DNA from: Zea mays
Lineage: Eukaryota > Streptophyta > Magnoliopsida > Poales > Poaceae
DNA length: 64,000 bases
Reading direction: 5' to 3'
Assembly (NCBI RefSeq): GCF_902167145.1
Contig: NC_050100.1
Span: 213,336,081 to 213,400,080, forward strand
This document shows, piece by piece, positions 1-10,126 of this stretch; the first letter of the stretch is position 1, and each line of letters begins with the position of its first letter. The position numbers and the translations under genes are program-made. The notes under the pieces are model-generated. The model had not been told where the DNA came from, searched no databases, and worked only from the letters and a program-made list of their open reading frames with translations.

Positions 1-203
1 ACCAGCCGAAGCATTACGCAAGGTATTAAGACCTCGAAGGAGTGTAACCACTCCTCCGAGGCCTCGGGGGCTACACCCGGCGGGTGCGCTCGCGCGCACC
101 CCCTGGAACGAAATGCAACCGAGAAAGGCTGGTCCCCTTGCAAAAAAGTGCGACGAAAGCCTCCAAGCGAGTGCTAACACTCCCTTCGAGGCTCGGGGGC
201 TAC
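1..203 (+). mobile_element. 3' end of the internal region of a Gypsy element
   Basis: This stretch directly precedes an LTR and ends in a purine-rich tract (gaggctcgggggctac) of the polypurine-tract type that primes plus-strand synthesis. It is the reverse complement, with few differences, of the sequence next to the 3' LTR of the complete Gypsy element at about 15205-15410, so both belong to one family. No coding potential is seen. The rest of this element lies left of the window. Confidence 0.85.
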
Positions 204-2007
204 TGTCGGGGACCATAATTAGGGGTACCCTCAAGACGCCTAATTCTCAGCTGGTAACCCCCATCAGCATAAAGCTGCAAAGGCCTGATGGGTACGATTA
301 AGTCAGGGATCGGTCCACACGAGTGACTCGATCACGCTTCACCCGAGCCTAGCCTCGGCCAAGGGCAGCCGACCTCGAGAGACTTCCGTCTCGCCCGAGG
401 CCCCCTTTTTTACGGCGGACACATCACCGGCTCGCCCGAGGCCTTGGCTTCGCTCAGAAGTAACCCTGACTAAATCGCCACACCGACTGACCAAGTTGCA
501 GGAGCATTTAATGCAAAGGTGGCCTGACACCTTTATCCTGACACGCGCCCCCCCGGCAGAGCCGAAGTGACCGCCGTCACTCCACCGCTCCACTGACCAG
601 TCTGATAGAAGGACAGCGCCGCCTGCGCCACTCCGACTGCAGTGCCACTCGACAGAGTGAGTCTGACAGGCAGTCGGGCCCTGCCAAAGGCGCCATGGGA
701 AACTCCGCTCCGCCCGACCCCAGGGCTCGGACTCGGGCTAAAACCCGGAAGACGGCGAACTCCGCTCCGCCCGACCCCAGGGCTCGGACTCGGGCTAAGA
801 CCCGGAAGACGGCGAACTCCGCTCCGCCCGACCCCAGGGCTCGGACTCTGGCTAAGACCCGGAAGACGGCGAACTCCGCTCCGCCCGACCCCAGGGCTCG
901 GACTCGGGCTAAAACCCGGAAGACGGCGAACTCCGCTCCGCCCGACCCCAGGGCTCGGACTCGGGCTAAGACCCGGAAGACGGCGAACTCCGCTCCGCCC
1001 GACCCCAGGGCTCGGACTCGGGCTAAGACCCGGAAGACGGCGAACTCCGCTCCGCCCGACCCTAGGGCTCAGACTCGGGCTAAGACCCGGAAGACGGCGA
1101 ACTCCGCTCCGCCCGACCCCAGGGCTCGGACTCGGGCTAAGACCCGGAAGACGGCGAATCTCCGCCTCGCCCGACCCCAGGGCTCGGATTTCGCCCTGGC
1201 CTCGGCCAAACGATCTCCGCCTCGCCCGACCCGGGGGCTCGGGCTCGGCCTCGGCAACGGAAGGCAGACTCGACCTCGACTTCGGAGGAGCCCCCACGTC
1301 GCCCTGCCTAGGGCACAGGTCCGCCACGTCAACAGGAAGCGCCATCACCAACCTACCCCGAGCCGACTTGGGACACGAAGGACAAGACCGGCGTCCCATC
1401 TGGCCAGCTCCGCCGGATGGGCAATGATGGCGCCCCCAAGCTCTGTGACGACGGCGGCTCTTAGCTCTCTTACGGCAGCAGAGCGACGTCAGCAAGGACT
1501 CGACCGCTCCAACAGCTGTCCCTCCGCCAGGCTCCGTCGCTCCTCCGACAGCCACGACATCACGCCAGCAAGGTGCCAAGACCTCTCCGGCTGCCACATT
1601 GGCATGTACCCTGGGCGCTAGCTCTCTCTCTTTCTCTGCTAGACACGTAGCACTCTGCTACCCCCCATTGTACACCTGGATCCTCTCCTTACGACTATAA
1701 AAGGAAGGACCAGGGCCTTCTTAGAGAAGGTTGGCCGCGCGGGACCGAGGACGGGACAGGCGCTCTCTTGGGGCCGCTCGCTTCCCTCACCCGCGTGGAC
1801 GCTTGTAACCCCCCTACTGCAAGCGCACCTGACCTGGGCGCGGGACGAACACGAAGGCCGCGGGACTTCCACCTCTCTCACGCTCGACTCCGGCCACCTC
1901 GCCTCTCCCCCCTTCGCGCTCGCCCACGCGCTCGACCCATCTGGGCTGGGGCACGCAGCACACTCACTCGTCGGCTTAGGGACCCCCCCTGTCTCGAAAC
2001 GCCGACA
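204..2007 (+). mobile_element. 3' LTR of a Gypsy retrotransposon (same family as 13593-39409)
   Basis: The LTR starts TGTCGGGGACC and ends CGCCGACA, the expected TG...CA termini, and is 1804 bp. A TATA box (tataaaag, 1695-1702) lies in its downstream third and marks the likely promoter. It contains an eight-unit 57-bp minisatellite. It is inserted in the RT gene of the Copia element to its right. The element's 5' LTR is outside the window, so the target duplication (expected to be agtat, 2008-2012) cannot be confirmed. The family resembles maize GC-rich Gypsy elements of the flip/xilon kind, but I do not assign a name with certainty. Confidence 0.9.
700..1155 (+). repeat. 57-bp LTR minisatellite, 8 units
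   Basis: Eight near-identical direct units of 57 bp, each starting aactccgctccgcccgaccc, stand head to tail. A ninth, divergent unit follows from 1156. Because 57 is a multiple of three, the repeat stays open in several frames on both strands and produces spurious reading frames rich in R, T, K, P and A or in S, P, G, V. The same unit occurs 5 and 6 times in the two LTRs of the related element at 13593-39409. Confidence 0.95.
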
Positions 2008-4467
2008 AGTATACTTTGTTTGGCAAATGAATGTGCCTTCTTGGAGTTGTTTGACTTGAAATCCTAGAAAATACTTCAACTCCCCCATCATAGACATCTC
2101 GAATTTCTGTGTCATGATCCTACTAAATTCTTCACATGTAGATTTGTTAGTAGACCCAAATATAATATCATCAACATAAATTTGGCATACAAACAAATCA
2201 TTATCAAGTGTTTTGGTGAATAAAGTAGGATCGGCTTTGCCGACTTTGAAGCCATTAGCAATAAGGAAATCTCTAAGGCATTCATACCATGCTCTTGGGG
2301 CTTGCTTGAGCCCATAAAGCGCCTTAGAGAGCCTATAGACATGGTTAGGATACTCACTGTCTTCAAAGCCGGGAGGTTGCTCAACATAGACCTCCTCCTT
2401 GATTGGTCCATTGAGGAAAGCACTCTTCACGTCCATTTGATAAAGCTTGAAGCCATGGTAAGTAGCATAGGCTAATAATATGCGAATTGACTCAAGCCTA
2501 GCTACGGGTGCATAGGTTTCACCAAAATCCAAACCTTCGACTTGTGAATACCCCTTGGCCACGAGTCGAGCTTTGTTCCTTGTCACCACACCATGCTCGT
2601 CTTGTTTGTTGCGGAAGACCCACTTGGTTCCTACAACATTTTGGTTAGGACGTGGAACCAAATGTCATACCTCATTCCTCGTGAAGTTGTTGAGTTCCTC
2701 TTGCATCGCCATCACCCAATCCGCATCTTGGAGTGCTTCCTCTACCCTGTGTGGCTCAATAGAGGAAACAAAAGAGTAATGTTCACAAAAATGTGCAACC
2801 CGAGATCGAGTAGTTACCCCCTTATGAATGTCGCCGAGGATGGTGTCGACGGGGTGATCTCGTTGGATTGCTTGGTGGACTCTTGGGTGTGGCGGCCTTG
2901 GTTCTTGCTCATCCTCCTTTTCTTGATCATTTGCATCTCCCCCTTGATCGTTGCCGTCATTTTGAGGTGGCTTATCTTCTTGATCTTCTTGTTCAACATC
3001 TTGAGCCTCGTCCTCATTTTGGGTTGGTGGAGATGCTTGCGTGGAGGAGGATGGTTGATCTTGTGCATGTGGAGGCTCTTCGGATTCCTTAGGACACACA
3101 TCCCCAATGGACATGTTCCTTAGCGTTATGCATGGAGCCTGTTCTTCACCTATCTCATCAAGATCAACTTGCTCTACTTGAGAGCCGTTAGTCTCATCAA
3201 ACACAACGTCACAAGAAACTTCAACAAGTCCTGAGGACTTGTTAAAGACTCTATATGCCCTTGTGTTTGAGTCATATCCTAGTAAAAAGCCTTCTACAGT
3301 TTTAGGAGCAAATTTAGATTTTCTACCTCTTTTAACAAGAATAAAGCATTTGCTACCAAAAACTCTAAAATATGAAATATTTGGCTTTTTACCGGTTAGG
3401 AGTTCATAGGATGTCTTCTTGAGGATTCGGTGAAGATATAACCGGTTGATGGCGTAGCAGGCGGTGTTGACCGCCTCGGCCCAAAACCGATCCGGTGTCT
3501 TGTACTCATCAAGCATGGTTCTTGCCATGTCCAATAGAGTTCGATTCTTCCTCTCTACTACACCATTTTGTTGTGGAGTGTAGGGAGAAGAGAACTCATG
3601 CTTGATGCCCTCCTCCTCAAGAAAGCCTTCTATTTGAGAGTTCTTGAACTCCGTCCCGTTGTCGCTTCTAATTTTCTTGATCCTTAAGCCGAACTCATTT
3701 TGAGCCCGTCTCAAGAATCCTTTTAAGGTTTCTTGGGTATGAGATTTTTCCTGCAAAAAGAACACCCAAGTGAAGCGAGAATAATCATCCACAATAACTA
3801 GACAGTACTTACTCCCGCCGATGCTTATGTAAGCGATCGGGCCGAATAGATCCATGTGAAGGAGCTCCAGTGGCCTGTCACTTGTCATAATGTTCTTGTG
3901 TGGATGATGAGTGCCAACTTGCTTCCCGGCTTGGCATGCACTACAAATCCTGTCTTTCTCAAAATGAACATTGGTTAGTCCTAAAATGTGTTCCCCCTTT
4001 AGAAGCTTATGAAGATTCTTCATTCCAACATGGGCTAGTCGGCGATGCCAGAGCCAACCCAAGTTAGTCTTAGCAACTAAGCAAGTGTCGAGTTCAGCTC
4101 TTTCAAAATCTACCAAGTATAGCTGACCCTCTAACACTCCCTTAAATGCTATTGAATCATCACTTCTTCTAAAGACAGTAACACCTATATCAGTAAATAG
4201 ACAGTTGTAGCCCATTTGACATAATTGAGATACGGAAAGCAAATTGTAATCCAATGAATCAACAAGAAAAACATTTGAAATGGAATGGTCAGGAGATATA
4301 GCAATTTTACCCAAACCTTTGACCAAACCTTGATTTCCATCCCCGAATGTGATCGCTCTTTGGGGATCTTGGTTTTTCTCATATGAGGAGAACATCCTTT
4401 TCTCCCCTGTCATGTGGTTTGTGCACCCGCTGTCGAGTATCCAACTTGAGCCCCCGGATGCATAAAC
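2008..4467 (-). pseudogene. Copia pol: protease, integrase, partial RT
   Basis: The frame opens just after an in-frame TAG and enters an aspartic protease motif (WILDSGCTNH, near 4430). A pre-integrase zinc finger (H-H-C-C, about 4065-3920) and the integrase core follow, with the D-D-E residues visible in LLHMDLFG, RSDNGTEF and GVVERKN. RT begins near 2740 and includes the active-site motif YVDDIIF. One in-frame TGA at about 2662-2664 replaces an expected Trp codon early in RT. The coding sequence then runs into the Gypsy LTR at 2007, so RT ends early and RNase H is absent. The frame is offset from gag; a pyrimidine-rich stretch ending TTTTGTAG lies at the junction. This copy cannot encode a full pol. 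Confidence 0.9.
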
Positions 4468-4480
4468 CTACAAAACAAGT

Positions 4481-7180
4481 TTAGTTCTTGACTTTAGGTA
4501 CCCAAATGGTTTTGGGTCCTTTAGCATTAGACACAAGAACTTTGGGTACCCAAACACAAGTCTTTGACCCCTTGTGCTTGCCCCCAACATATTTGGCAAC
4601 TACCTTGCCGGATTTGTTAGTTAAAACATAAGATGCATCAAAAGTTTTAAATGAAATAGCATGATCATTTGATGCAATAGGAGTTTTCTTTCTAGGCAAC
4701 TTGGCATGGGTTGGTTGCCTAGAGCTAGATGTCTCACCCTTATACATAAGAGCATGATTAGGGCCAGAGTGAGACTTTCTAGAATGAATTTTCCTAATCT
4801 TGCTCTCAGGATAACCGGCAGGGTATAAAATGTAACCCTCGTTATCTTGAGGCATGGGAGCCTTGCCTTTAACAAAGTTAGACAAGTTCTTAGGGGGGGC
4901 ATTAAGTTTGACATTGTCTCCCCTTTGGAAGCCAATGCCATCCTTGATGCCCGGTCGTCTCCCATTATAAAGCATACTTCTAGCAAATTTAAATTTTTCA
5001 TTTTCTAAGTTATGCTCAGCAATTTTAGCATCTAATTTAGCTATATGATCATTTTGTTGTTTAATTAAAGACATGTGATCATGAATAGCATTAATATCAA
5101 CATCTCTACATCTAACACAAATAGAAGTGTGCTCAACGGTAGATGTAGAGGGTTTGCAAGATTTTAGTTCTACAACCTTAGCATGCAATATTTCATTCTT
5201 ACTTCTAAGGTCGGAAATAGTAGCATTGCAAACATCAAAATCTTTAGTCTTAGCAATCAAATTTTCATTTTCTAATCTAAGACTAGCAAGAGAAATGTTC
5301 AATTCTTCAATCCTAGCAAGCAAATCATCATTATCATTTCTAGGGTTGGGAATTGAAACATTGCAAACATGAAAATCAACCTTAGCTAACAAATTAGCAT
5401 TTTCATTTCTAAGGTTGTCTATTGTTTCATGGCAAGTACTTAGCTCACTAGATAATTTTTGACATTTCTCAATTTCCAAAGCATAAGCATTTTTAACCTT
5501 AACATGTTTCTTATTTTCCTTGATTAGGAAGTCCTCTTGGGAGTCCAAGAGATCATCCTTTTCATGGATAGCACTAATTAGCTCATTTAATTTTTCCTTT
5601 TGTTCTATGTTAAGGTTGGCAAAAAGGATACGCAAATTATCTTCCTCACCACTAGCATTATCATCACTAGACGATTCATATTTAGTGGAGGAGTTGGATT
5701 TAACCTTCTTCCTTTTGCCGTCCTTTGCCATGAGGCACTTGTGGCCGACGTTGGGGAAGAGAAGTCCCTTGGTGACGGCGATGTTGGCGGCATCCTCGTC
5801 GGAGGAGGAGTCGCTTGAGCTTTCGTCGGAGTCCCACTCCCGACAAACATGGGCATCGTCGCCCTTCTTCTTGTAGTACCTCTTCTTCTCCTTTCTTCTC
5901 CCCTTCTTGTCGTCACCCCTGTCACTATCACTTGATAATGGACATTTAGTAATAAAGTGACCGGGCTTACCACACTTGTAGCAAACCTTCTTGGAGCGGG
6001 ACTTGTAGTCTTTCCCTCTCCTTTGCTTGAGGATTTGGCGGAAGCTCTTGATGACGAGCGCCATTTCCTCATTGTCGAGCTTGGAGGCGTCTATAGGTTG
6101 TCGACTTGATGTAGCCTCCTCCTTCTTCTCCTCCGTCGCCTTAAATGCCACCGGTTGTGCCTCGGACGTGGAGGGTTCGTCAAGCTCGTTGATTTTCCTT
6201 GAGCCCTTGATCATACATTCAAAGCTCACAAAATTCCCGATAACTTCCTCGGGGGTCATTTGAGTATATCTAGGATTACCACGAATTAATTGAACTTGAG
6301 TGGGGTTAAGGAAAATAAGTGATCTCAAAATAACCTTAACCACCTCGTGGTCATCCCATTTCTTGCTCCCGAGGTTGCGCACTTGGTTCACCAAGGTTTT
6401 GAGCCGGTTGTACATATCTTGTGGCTCCTCCCCTGGGCGAAGACGAAAACGACCGAGCTCCCCCTCGATCGTTTCCCGCTTGGTGATCTTGGTGAGTTCA
6501 TCACCCTCGTGCGCGGTCTTGAGTAGGTCCCAAATTTCCTTTGCATTCTTCAACCCTTGCACTTTGTTGTATTCCTCCTTGCTTAGAGAGGCGAGGAGAA
6601 TGGTTGTGGCTTGGGAGTTGAAGTGCTCGATTTGGGCCACTTCATCCGTATCATAGTCTTCATCCCCTACGGATGGTACCTGTACACCAAACTCAACAAC
6701 ATCCCATATACTTTTGTGGAGTGAGGTTAGATGAAATCGCATTAAATCACTCCACATAGCATAATCTTCACCATTAAAAGTTGGTGGTTTGCCTAATGGG
6801 ACGGAAAGTAAAGGTGTATGTTTAGGAATGCGGGGGTAGCGTAGGGGGATCTTACTATACTTCTTACGCTCTTGGCGCTTAGAAGTGACGGACGGCGCAT
6901 CGGAGTCGGAGGTAGATGTCGATGAAGTGTCGGTCTCATAGTAGACCACCTTCCTCATCCTTTTGTGCTTATCTCCTTTCCGATGCGACTTGTGGGAAGA
7001 AGATTTTTCCTTCTTCTCTTTGTGGTGAGAAGAGGAAGATCTTTTCTCCTTCCGCTTGGAGGAGTCCTTTTTCTTCTCCTTCCTCTTGGTGCGGGACTCT
7101 TCCGATGAAGTGCTCCCTTGGCTCGTAGTGGGCTTGTCGCCGGTCTCCATCTCCCTTTTGGTGTGATCTCCCGACATCAC
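4481..7180 (-). CDS. Copia gag polyprotein (899 aa, intact frame)
   Basis: The capsid-like protein of the Copia element assembles the virus-like particle and packages element RNA. The N-terminus is a Lys/Ser-rich low-complexity segment. A gag (UBN2/DUF4219-type) domain follows around residues 125-330, then a CCHC zinc knuckle, CYKCGKPGHFITKC, near residues 398-411. The C-terminal half (about 515-790) is a long predicted coiled coil with internally similar stretches (NISLASLRLENEN and relatives), typical of the SIRE/Maximus group and much longer than a minimal gag. The start lies about 45 bp downstream of the primer binding site. The frame is uninterrupted over 2.7 kb, unlike the pol downstream. 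Confidence 0.9.
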   Translation of the reverse strand: MMSGDHTKREMETGDKPTTSQGSTSSEESRTKRKEKKKDSSKRKEKRSSSSHHKEKKEKSSSHKSHRKGDKHKRMRKVVYYETDTSSTSTSDSDAPSVTSKRQERKKYSKIPLRYPRIPKHTPLLSVPLGKPPTFNGEDYAMWSDLMRFHLTSLHKSIWDVVEFGVQVPSVGDEDYDTDEVAQIEHFNSQATTILLASLSKEEYNKVQGLKNAKEIWDLLKTAHEGDELTKITKRETIEGELGRFRLRPGEEPQDMYNRLKTLVNQVRNLGSKKWDDHEVVKVILRSLIFLNPTQVQLIRGNPRYTQMTPEEVIGNFVSFECMIKGSRKINELDEPSTSEAQPVAFKATEEKKEEATSSRQPIDASKLDNEEMALVIKSFRQILKQRRGKDYKSRSKKVCYKCGKPGHFITKCPLSSDSDRGDDKKGRRKEKKRYYKKKGDDAHVCREWDSDESSSDSSSDEDAANIAVTKGLLFPNVGHKCLMAKDGKRKKVKSNSSTKYESSSDDNASGEEDNLRILFANLNIEQKEKLNELISAIHEKDDLLDSQEDFLIKENKKHVKVKNAYALEIEKCQKLSSELSTCHETIDNLRNENANLLAKVDFHVCNVSIPNPRNDNDDLLARIEELNISLASLRLENENLIAKTKDFDVCNATISDLRSKNEILHAKVVELKSCKPSTSTVEHTSICVRCRDVDINAIHDHMSLIKQQNDHIAKLDAKIAEHNLENEKFKFARSMLYNGRRPGIKDGIGFQRGDNVKLNAPPKNLSNFVKGKAPMPQDNEGYILYPAGYPESKIRKIHSRKSHSGPNHALMYKGETSSSRQPTHAKLPRKKTPIASNDHAISFKTFDASYVLTNKSGKVVAKYVGGKHKGSKTCVWVPKVLVSNAKGPKTIWVPKVKN

Positions 7181-7211
7181 TTCGAGCGGTTAGGCTCTAA
7201 TGAAGCACCGG

Positions 7212-7223
7212 GCTCTGATACCA
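7212..7223 (-). other. Primer binding site of the Copia element
   Basis: On the minus strand the sequence two bases after the LTR reads TGGTATCAGAGC, the standard plant Copia primer binding site complementary to the 3' end of initiator tRNA-Met. It fixes the LTR edge at 7226. Confidence 0.95.
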
Positions 7224-7225
7224 AT

Positions 7226-8535
7226 TGAAAGTCGCCTAGAGGGGGGGGTGAATAGGGCGAAACTGAAATTCTCAAAAATAATCACAACTACAAGCCGGGT
7301 TAGCGTTAGAAATATAATTAAGTCCGCGAGAGAGGGCGCAAAACAAATCGCAAGCGAATAATGAAGTGAGACACGCGGATTTGTTTTACCGAGGTTCGGT
7401 TCTCTCAAACCTACTCCCCGTTGAGGAGGCCACAAAGGCCGGGTCTCTTTCAACCCTTCCCTCTCTCAAACGGTCCCTCGGACCGAGTGAGCTATCTCTT
7501 CTCAAATCAACCGGGAGCAAAACCTCCCCGCAAGGACCACCACACAATTGGTGTCTCTTGCCTCGGTTACAAATGAGTATTGATCACAAGAAAGAATGAA
7601 AGAGAGAAAGCAATCCAAGTGCAAGAGCTCAAATGAACACGGCAAATCACTCTCACTAGTCACTTAGGCTTTGTATGAAATTGGAGAGGATTTGATCTCT
7701 TTGGGTGTGTCTAGAATTGAATGCCTAGCTCTTGTAAGTGGTTGAGAAGTGGAAAACTTGGATGCAATGAATGGTGGGGTGGTTGGGGTATTTATAGCCC
7801 CAACCACCAAACATGACCGTTGGTGGAGGCCGTCTGTTCGAAGGCACACCGGACAGTCCGGTGCACACCGGACAGTCCGGTGCCCCCTGCCACGTCATCA
7901 CTGCCGTTGAATTCTGACCGTTGGAGCTTCTGACTTGTAGGCCCGCCTGGGTGTCCGGTGAACACCGGACATGCACTGTTCCTTGTCCGGTGTGCCAGTA
8001 TGGGCGCGCCTGACTTCTGCGCGCGCAGAGCGCGCATTAAATGCACAGCAGAGAGCCGTTGGCGCGGAGATAGCCGTTGCTCCGGAGTCGCACCAGACAG
8101 TCCGGTGCACACCGGACAGTCCGGTGAATTTTAGCGGACTAGCCGTTGGAGTTTCTCGAAGCTGGCGAGTTCCTGAGGCCGCTTCTCCATGGCGCACCGG
8201 ACACTGTCCGGTGTACACCGGACAGTCCGGTGAATTATAGCGCGAGTGCCTCTGGAAAATCCCGAAGGTGGCGAGTTTGCGTTGGAGTCCTCTAGTGCAC
8301 CGGACACTGTCCGGTGGCACACCGGACAGTCCGGTGCGCCAGACCAGAGGTGCCTTCGGTTGGCCCTTTGCTCCTTTGTTGAATCCAACTTTTGGTCTTT
8401 TTATTGGCTGAGTGTGAACCTTTTACACCTGTATAATCTATACACTTGAGCAAACTAGTTAGTCCAATTATTTGTGTTGGGCAATTCAACCACCAAAATT
8501 ATTTAGGAACTAGGTGTAAGCCTAATTCTCTTTCA
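7226..8535 (-). mobile_element. 5' LTR of the Opie/Ji-like element
   Basis: The LTR is 1310 bp. On the minus strand it begins TGAAAGAGAATTAGGC and ends GGCGACTTTCA. A TATA box reads CTATAAATACC on the minus strand (about 7787-7797). The region upstream of that TATA box holds an array of short dyads. A longer relative is the solo LTR at 30014-31600. Confidence 0.93.
7846..8340. repeat. Array of CACCGGAC-n-GTCCGGTG palindromes in the LTR
   Basis: At least eight copies of a dyad with arms CACCGGAC/GTCCGGTG and a 1- to 3-base centre occur, mostly in closely spaced pairs, for example around 7847-7882 and 8190-8235. They sit in the LTR region upstream of the TATA box. The same dyads, about nine copies, occur in the solo LTR at 30210-30680. 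Conservation between copies that differ elsewhere suggests a regulatory role, which is inference. Confidence 0.85.
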
Positions 8536-8720
8536 CAGACATCCACACATATATCAACGGCACGATGGCCGACAATCACATTTAATCGACATCCATATCC
8601 ACCATCACCAACTAATATTAATTTCTACAACTAATTAACAGAAGAACCATATCCATATCCATATCCACACATTTAATCGACAATCACATTTATTTCTACA
8701 ACTAATTTCTACACCGTTCT

Positions 8721-9140
8721 TCAATTACGTACCGGAGGCGAGGACGGTGGAGGCGAGGACGAAGGCGCGGACGGCGGCGAGCGGGCGGCCGGCTGGCGGA
8801 CGGCGGCGCGTGGGCGGGCAAACGGTGGGGCGCGGGCGGCGGTGAGGCGGCGCTTGGGCGGGCGGCGGCGTGCGCGTGGCGGGAAGAACGACGCGCGGCG
8901 AGGCAAACGGCGCGCGGCGAGGCAAACGGTGGGGCGCGTGGCGTGCGCGTGGCGGGCAAACGGCGCGCGGCGAGGCGGCGGCCGCGGGGAGGCGCGGCGG
9001 GGCGGCGACGCGGGGAGCGGGTGGGCGCGGGGAGCTGGCGGGCGCGGCGGGGCGGCGGCGCGGCGAGCGGGCGTGCGCGGGGAGGCAGCGGCGCGGGAAG
9101 GCGCGGCGGCGAGCGAGCGGGCGGCGCGGTGTAACAGAGG
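8721..9140. repeat. GC-rich low-complexity tract
   Basis: About 420 bp of extremely GC-rich sequence is built from imperfect repeats of gcgcgcggcgaggcaaacgg-like units. It is open in several frames on both strands, giving Arg/Ala/Pro-rich hypothetical peptides with no domain. I treat it as non-coding filler of the CACTA derivative. Confidence 0.7.
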
Positions 9141-9470
9141 ATGAGTGGAGAGAAAGGAGAGAAAGGAAGAAGCACGCCGTTTATTTGCTTTCTTTGCCGA
9201 GTGCCCGTGATCTGGCACTCGACAAAGATTTTTTAAAAATATTAAAATATTCTTTGTCGAGTGCCAGATCGCGGGCACTCGGCAAAGTGTCCTTTGTCGA
9301 GCGCCAGATCGCTGGCACTCGACAAAGTGTTCTTTGCCGAGTGCCAGCTGGATGACACTCGGCAAAGAATCTTTTACAATCCTTTGCCGAGTGTCATCCA
9401 GCTGGCACTCGGCAAACCATCTTTTGCCGAGTGTCATTTGTTGACACTCGGCAAATTACTTTTTTATTTT

Positions 9471-10126
9471 TTTTATTTTGGTCACCAAACTTTTTGTGGT
9501 ATGTTCCTACACTATGTAGACCTACATGTACCATTTTGGGACAATTATAACAGTGTTTTTTATAGCTAGTACATTTAGTTTGTTTATTTGAATTTCTTCG
9601 GAAAATTCAGATTTGAACTGCAGGTCACTCGAAACTTGGAAAACCGTACATGCAAAAATGATATCCATGCTACTTAGCACAAGTTACGACCGATTTTAGG
9701 AGCGGACCGGAAACTTCGAGCACCATGCTCACTCAACATGACCGTAAACTTGTCATGATAAAATTTTTTATCATGACACGTGGACAGGTTTCATGATTTT
9801 CTGACTTTGTTTCTGTTTTATACAATTTTTAAACACCTGGATGTTAAGTTTACGGTCATGTTGAGTGAGCATGGTGCTCGAAGTTTTCGGTCCGCTCCTG
9901 AAATCGGTCGTAACTTGTGCTAAGTAGCATGGATATCATTTTTGCATGCACGGTTTTCCAAGTTTCGAGTGACCTGCAGTTCAAATCTGAATTTTCCGAA
10001 GAAATTCAAATAAACAAACTAAATGTACTAGCTATAGAAAACACTGTTATAATTGTCCCAAAATGGTACATGTAGGTCTACATAGTGCAGGAACATACCA
10101 CAAAAAGTTTGGTGACCAAAATAAAA
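9471..10126. repeat. Long inverted repeat (281-bp arms, 94-bp spacer)
   Basis: Positions 9471-9751 pair with 9846-10126 in strict register, with no insertion or deletion and only a few mismatches by eye. The spacer starts with a smaller dyad (tgtcatgataaaa, about 9751-9779). The CACTCGGCAAAG-type subterminal repeats extend the symmetry outward on both sides. A transcript through this would fold into a nearly perfect hairpin. Confidence 0.92.

Larger units (their letters stand above)
2008..8535 (-). mobile_element. Opie/Ji-like Copia retrotransposon, 5' LTR to RT (truncated by insertion)
   Basis: Read on the minus strand this is 5' LTR (8535-7226), primer binding site, gag, protease, integrase and part of RT. 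The RT is cut at 2007/2008 by the Gypsy LTR, so RNase H and the 3' LTR must lie left of the window. Integrase precedes RT, which defines Copia. The long gag with a coiled-coil extension and the dyad-rich LTR fit the SIRE/Maximus lineage (maize Opie/Ji). The right flank begins cagac (8536-8540), the candidate target duplication. Confidence 0.9.

Noticed and set aside
700..1155. Regular repeat array that could suggest CRISPR
   Set aside because: Units abut with no unique spacers and sit in a retrotransposon LTR of a plant genome.
533..1621. Long overlapping open frames on both strands (up to 354 codons)
   Set aside because: They come from the 57-bp repeat, whose length is a multiple of three and lacks stops. 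No domain is present and they lie inside an LTR.
7212..7223. tRNA-like sequences at PBS positions
   Set aside because: These are short primer binding sites complementary to tRNA ends, not tRNA genes. No tRNA gene is recognised in the window.
8702..9437. Arg/Ala/Pro-rich open frames of up to 238 codons
   Set aside because: Pure low-complexity GC-rich sequence and terminal repeats of a CACTA derivative, open in several frames at once.
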